Assembly: GCA_024225635.1 (NCBI GenBank)
Contig: JAAEMK010000557.1
Location: 1 to 64,000 of the forward strand
Reading direction: 5' to 3'
Source of the DNA: Desulfobacteraceae bacterium
GTDB taxonomy: Bacteria; Desulfobacterota; Desulfobacteria; Desulfobacterales; Desulfobacteraceae
Length of the DNA stretch: 64,000 nucleotides
In this document: piece by piece, positions 63,345-64,000 of the stretch
How the letters are laid out: the number at the start of each line of letters is the position of its first letter
Numbering within the stretch: position 1 is the stretch's first letter
Notes under the pieces: model-generated
The model's database searches: none
The model's input: only the letters and a program-made list of their open reading frames with translations
What the model was told of the DNA's origin: nothing
Position numbers and translations under genes: made by a program

Positions 63345-63752
63345 GGTGGAACAACTCCTTTATCCGGATTATCTCCAGATGCGATAGCCGCGGTTTGCGA
63401 CGGGATCGCTCTATCAAGGTATTGCTTGTTTCGCCTATGATAACATTGTATTGGTTGCGATATATTATCTATATGGTATATCGCCCGGGGTGTCAAGGGA
63501 GGGGTGAATAAAATTCAAAAAGCAATTTTCCTTCAGAGGATAATAGCGTAATACACTTGACTTTTGGCCTGTTATCTGGATAAAGATACCTTGGCTGATG
63601 TACTAACTACTTATTTAGGATGAAAGAGGAGCGATCAATGTCCGGCTCATAACAAGTCCATATGAGGAATCAGGAAGACCGGACCGGTCTTTTGTTTGTA
63701 TTGATGCCTTTAAAAATAAGGATGACAATATTTCTGTATAACAGGAGGATCC
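63345..63752. other. Intergenic region with possible promoter, leader peptide and attenuator for metV
   Basis: This 408-bp gap has a possible promoter (TTGACT 63557-63562, TAAAGA 63581-63586), a tiny frame starting at ATG 63638 behind AGAGGAG and ending at TAA 63650-63652, and a hairpin AAGACC-GGACC-GGTCTT (63675-63691) followed by a T-run. It could be an attenuated leader, or simply a terminator of an unrecognised small RNA. The rest shows nothing I can name. Confidence 0.4.
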
Positions 63753-64000
63753 ATGATTGTTGCGGAGAGAAAACCTTTTGACGAGATCAAAAGCATGGTG
63801 TCAGGCTATAAAAAAGTCCTGACCGTCGGATGTGGCACCTGTGTCGCCGTCTGTTTGGCCGGAGGGTCAAAGGAGGTCGAGACCCTGAACGCAGAGCTGA
63901 ATTTGGCTTTTGGCAAAGATAAGATCGAATTCGGAGCAGAGACCCTTGAGCGCCAGTGTGACATGGAATTCCTTGCAGAGCTTGATTCAAAGGCCGATGA
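63753..64000 (+). CDS. metV: Second MetV paralog (3' end beyond the window)
   Basis: The first 82 codons are seen. The sequence matches the MetV at 56162: TVGCGTCVAVCLAGGSKEV and FGAETLERQCDMEFLAELD correspond to LGCNECVTVCEAGGKKEV and IDERTLERQCDHEYLEEI there. AGGAGG lies 5 bp before the ATG. No in-frame UGA in the visible part. It probably opens a second C1/electron-transfer operon. Confidence 0.88.
   Translation, partial: MIVAERKPFDEIKSMVSGYKKVLTVGCGTCVAVCLAGGSKEVETLNAELNLAFGKDKIEFGAETLERQCDMEFLAELDSKAD

Overview
The window looks like a chromosomal segment from a sulfate-reducing bacterium of the Desulfobacterota (probably the Desulfobacterales lineage). The reasons are a dissimilatory-type ATP sulfurylase, a Wood-Ljungdahl-type metF / hdrA / mvhD / metV / metF cluster, decoding of UGA as selenocysteine in at least three genes, and very frequent REP-like palindromes between genes. 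No rRNA, tRNA, CRISPR array or complete insertion sequence was recognised. The species assignment is inference.

Layout: 1-6.0 kb holds a small possible lipoprotein, a large secreted PKD/beta-propeller protein and gltX. 6.0-16.2 kb is a dense housekeeping operon (rpmF, acpP, rpiB, glyA, dCMP deaminase, nrdR, ribD-ribE-ribBA-ribH, nusB, an MBL hydrolase) followed by a fused pabB-pabC gene. 16.3-19.8 kb has a DUF1573 gene interrupted by UGA that I read as a new-looking exported selenoprotein, a HAD phosphatase, sat and a DUF134 regulator. 19.8-25 kb (minus strand) has an orphan GlnQ-type ATPase, a 92-bp tandem palindrome array, epmA, a histone-deacetylase-family amidohydrolase and a hydantoinase-like protein. 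25-29 kb has an acyl-CoA dehydrogenase, a phasin-like protein and an ABC1/UbiB kinase.

29-36 kb is the most unusual operon: an NrtA/SsuA-type ABC transporter with a Tat-exported binding protein, plus two further relatives of that binding protein with no export signal, one standalone and one fused behind a CheY receiver. A cheD gene whose catalytic cysteine position is serine lies divergently next to it. I read this as a transporter-coupled intracellular sensing module. 36-44 kb is the ffh-rpsP-khpA-rimM-trmD-rplS-rnhB-yraN-rsmI translation cluster, with rlmN opposite. 44-50 kb has a low-GC TetR/reductase pair and a three-gene signalling operon (HDOD-GAF histidine kinase, MshEN-like protein, MinD/FlhG-like ATPase).

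50.3-57.8 kb encodes a methylenetetrahydrofolate reductase electron-transfer complex: MetF, a 1480-residue HdrA with a GltD-like insertion and a selenocysteine, a selenocysteine MvhD, MetV and a second MetF. HdrB and HdrC are absent. 58-63.4 kb has an orphan FlgC-like rod protein, two sensor kinases, a receiver protein, a shikimate-dehydrogenase-like protein lacking the usual catalytic Asp, a tnpB relic and three REP palindromes. A second metV starts at 63753, behind a possible leader-attenuator, and runs off the window.
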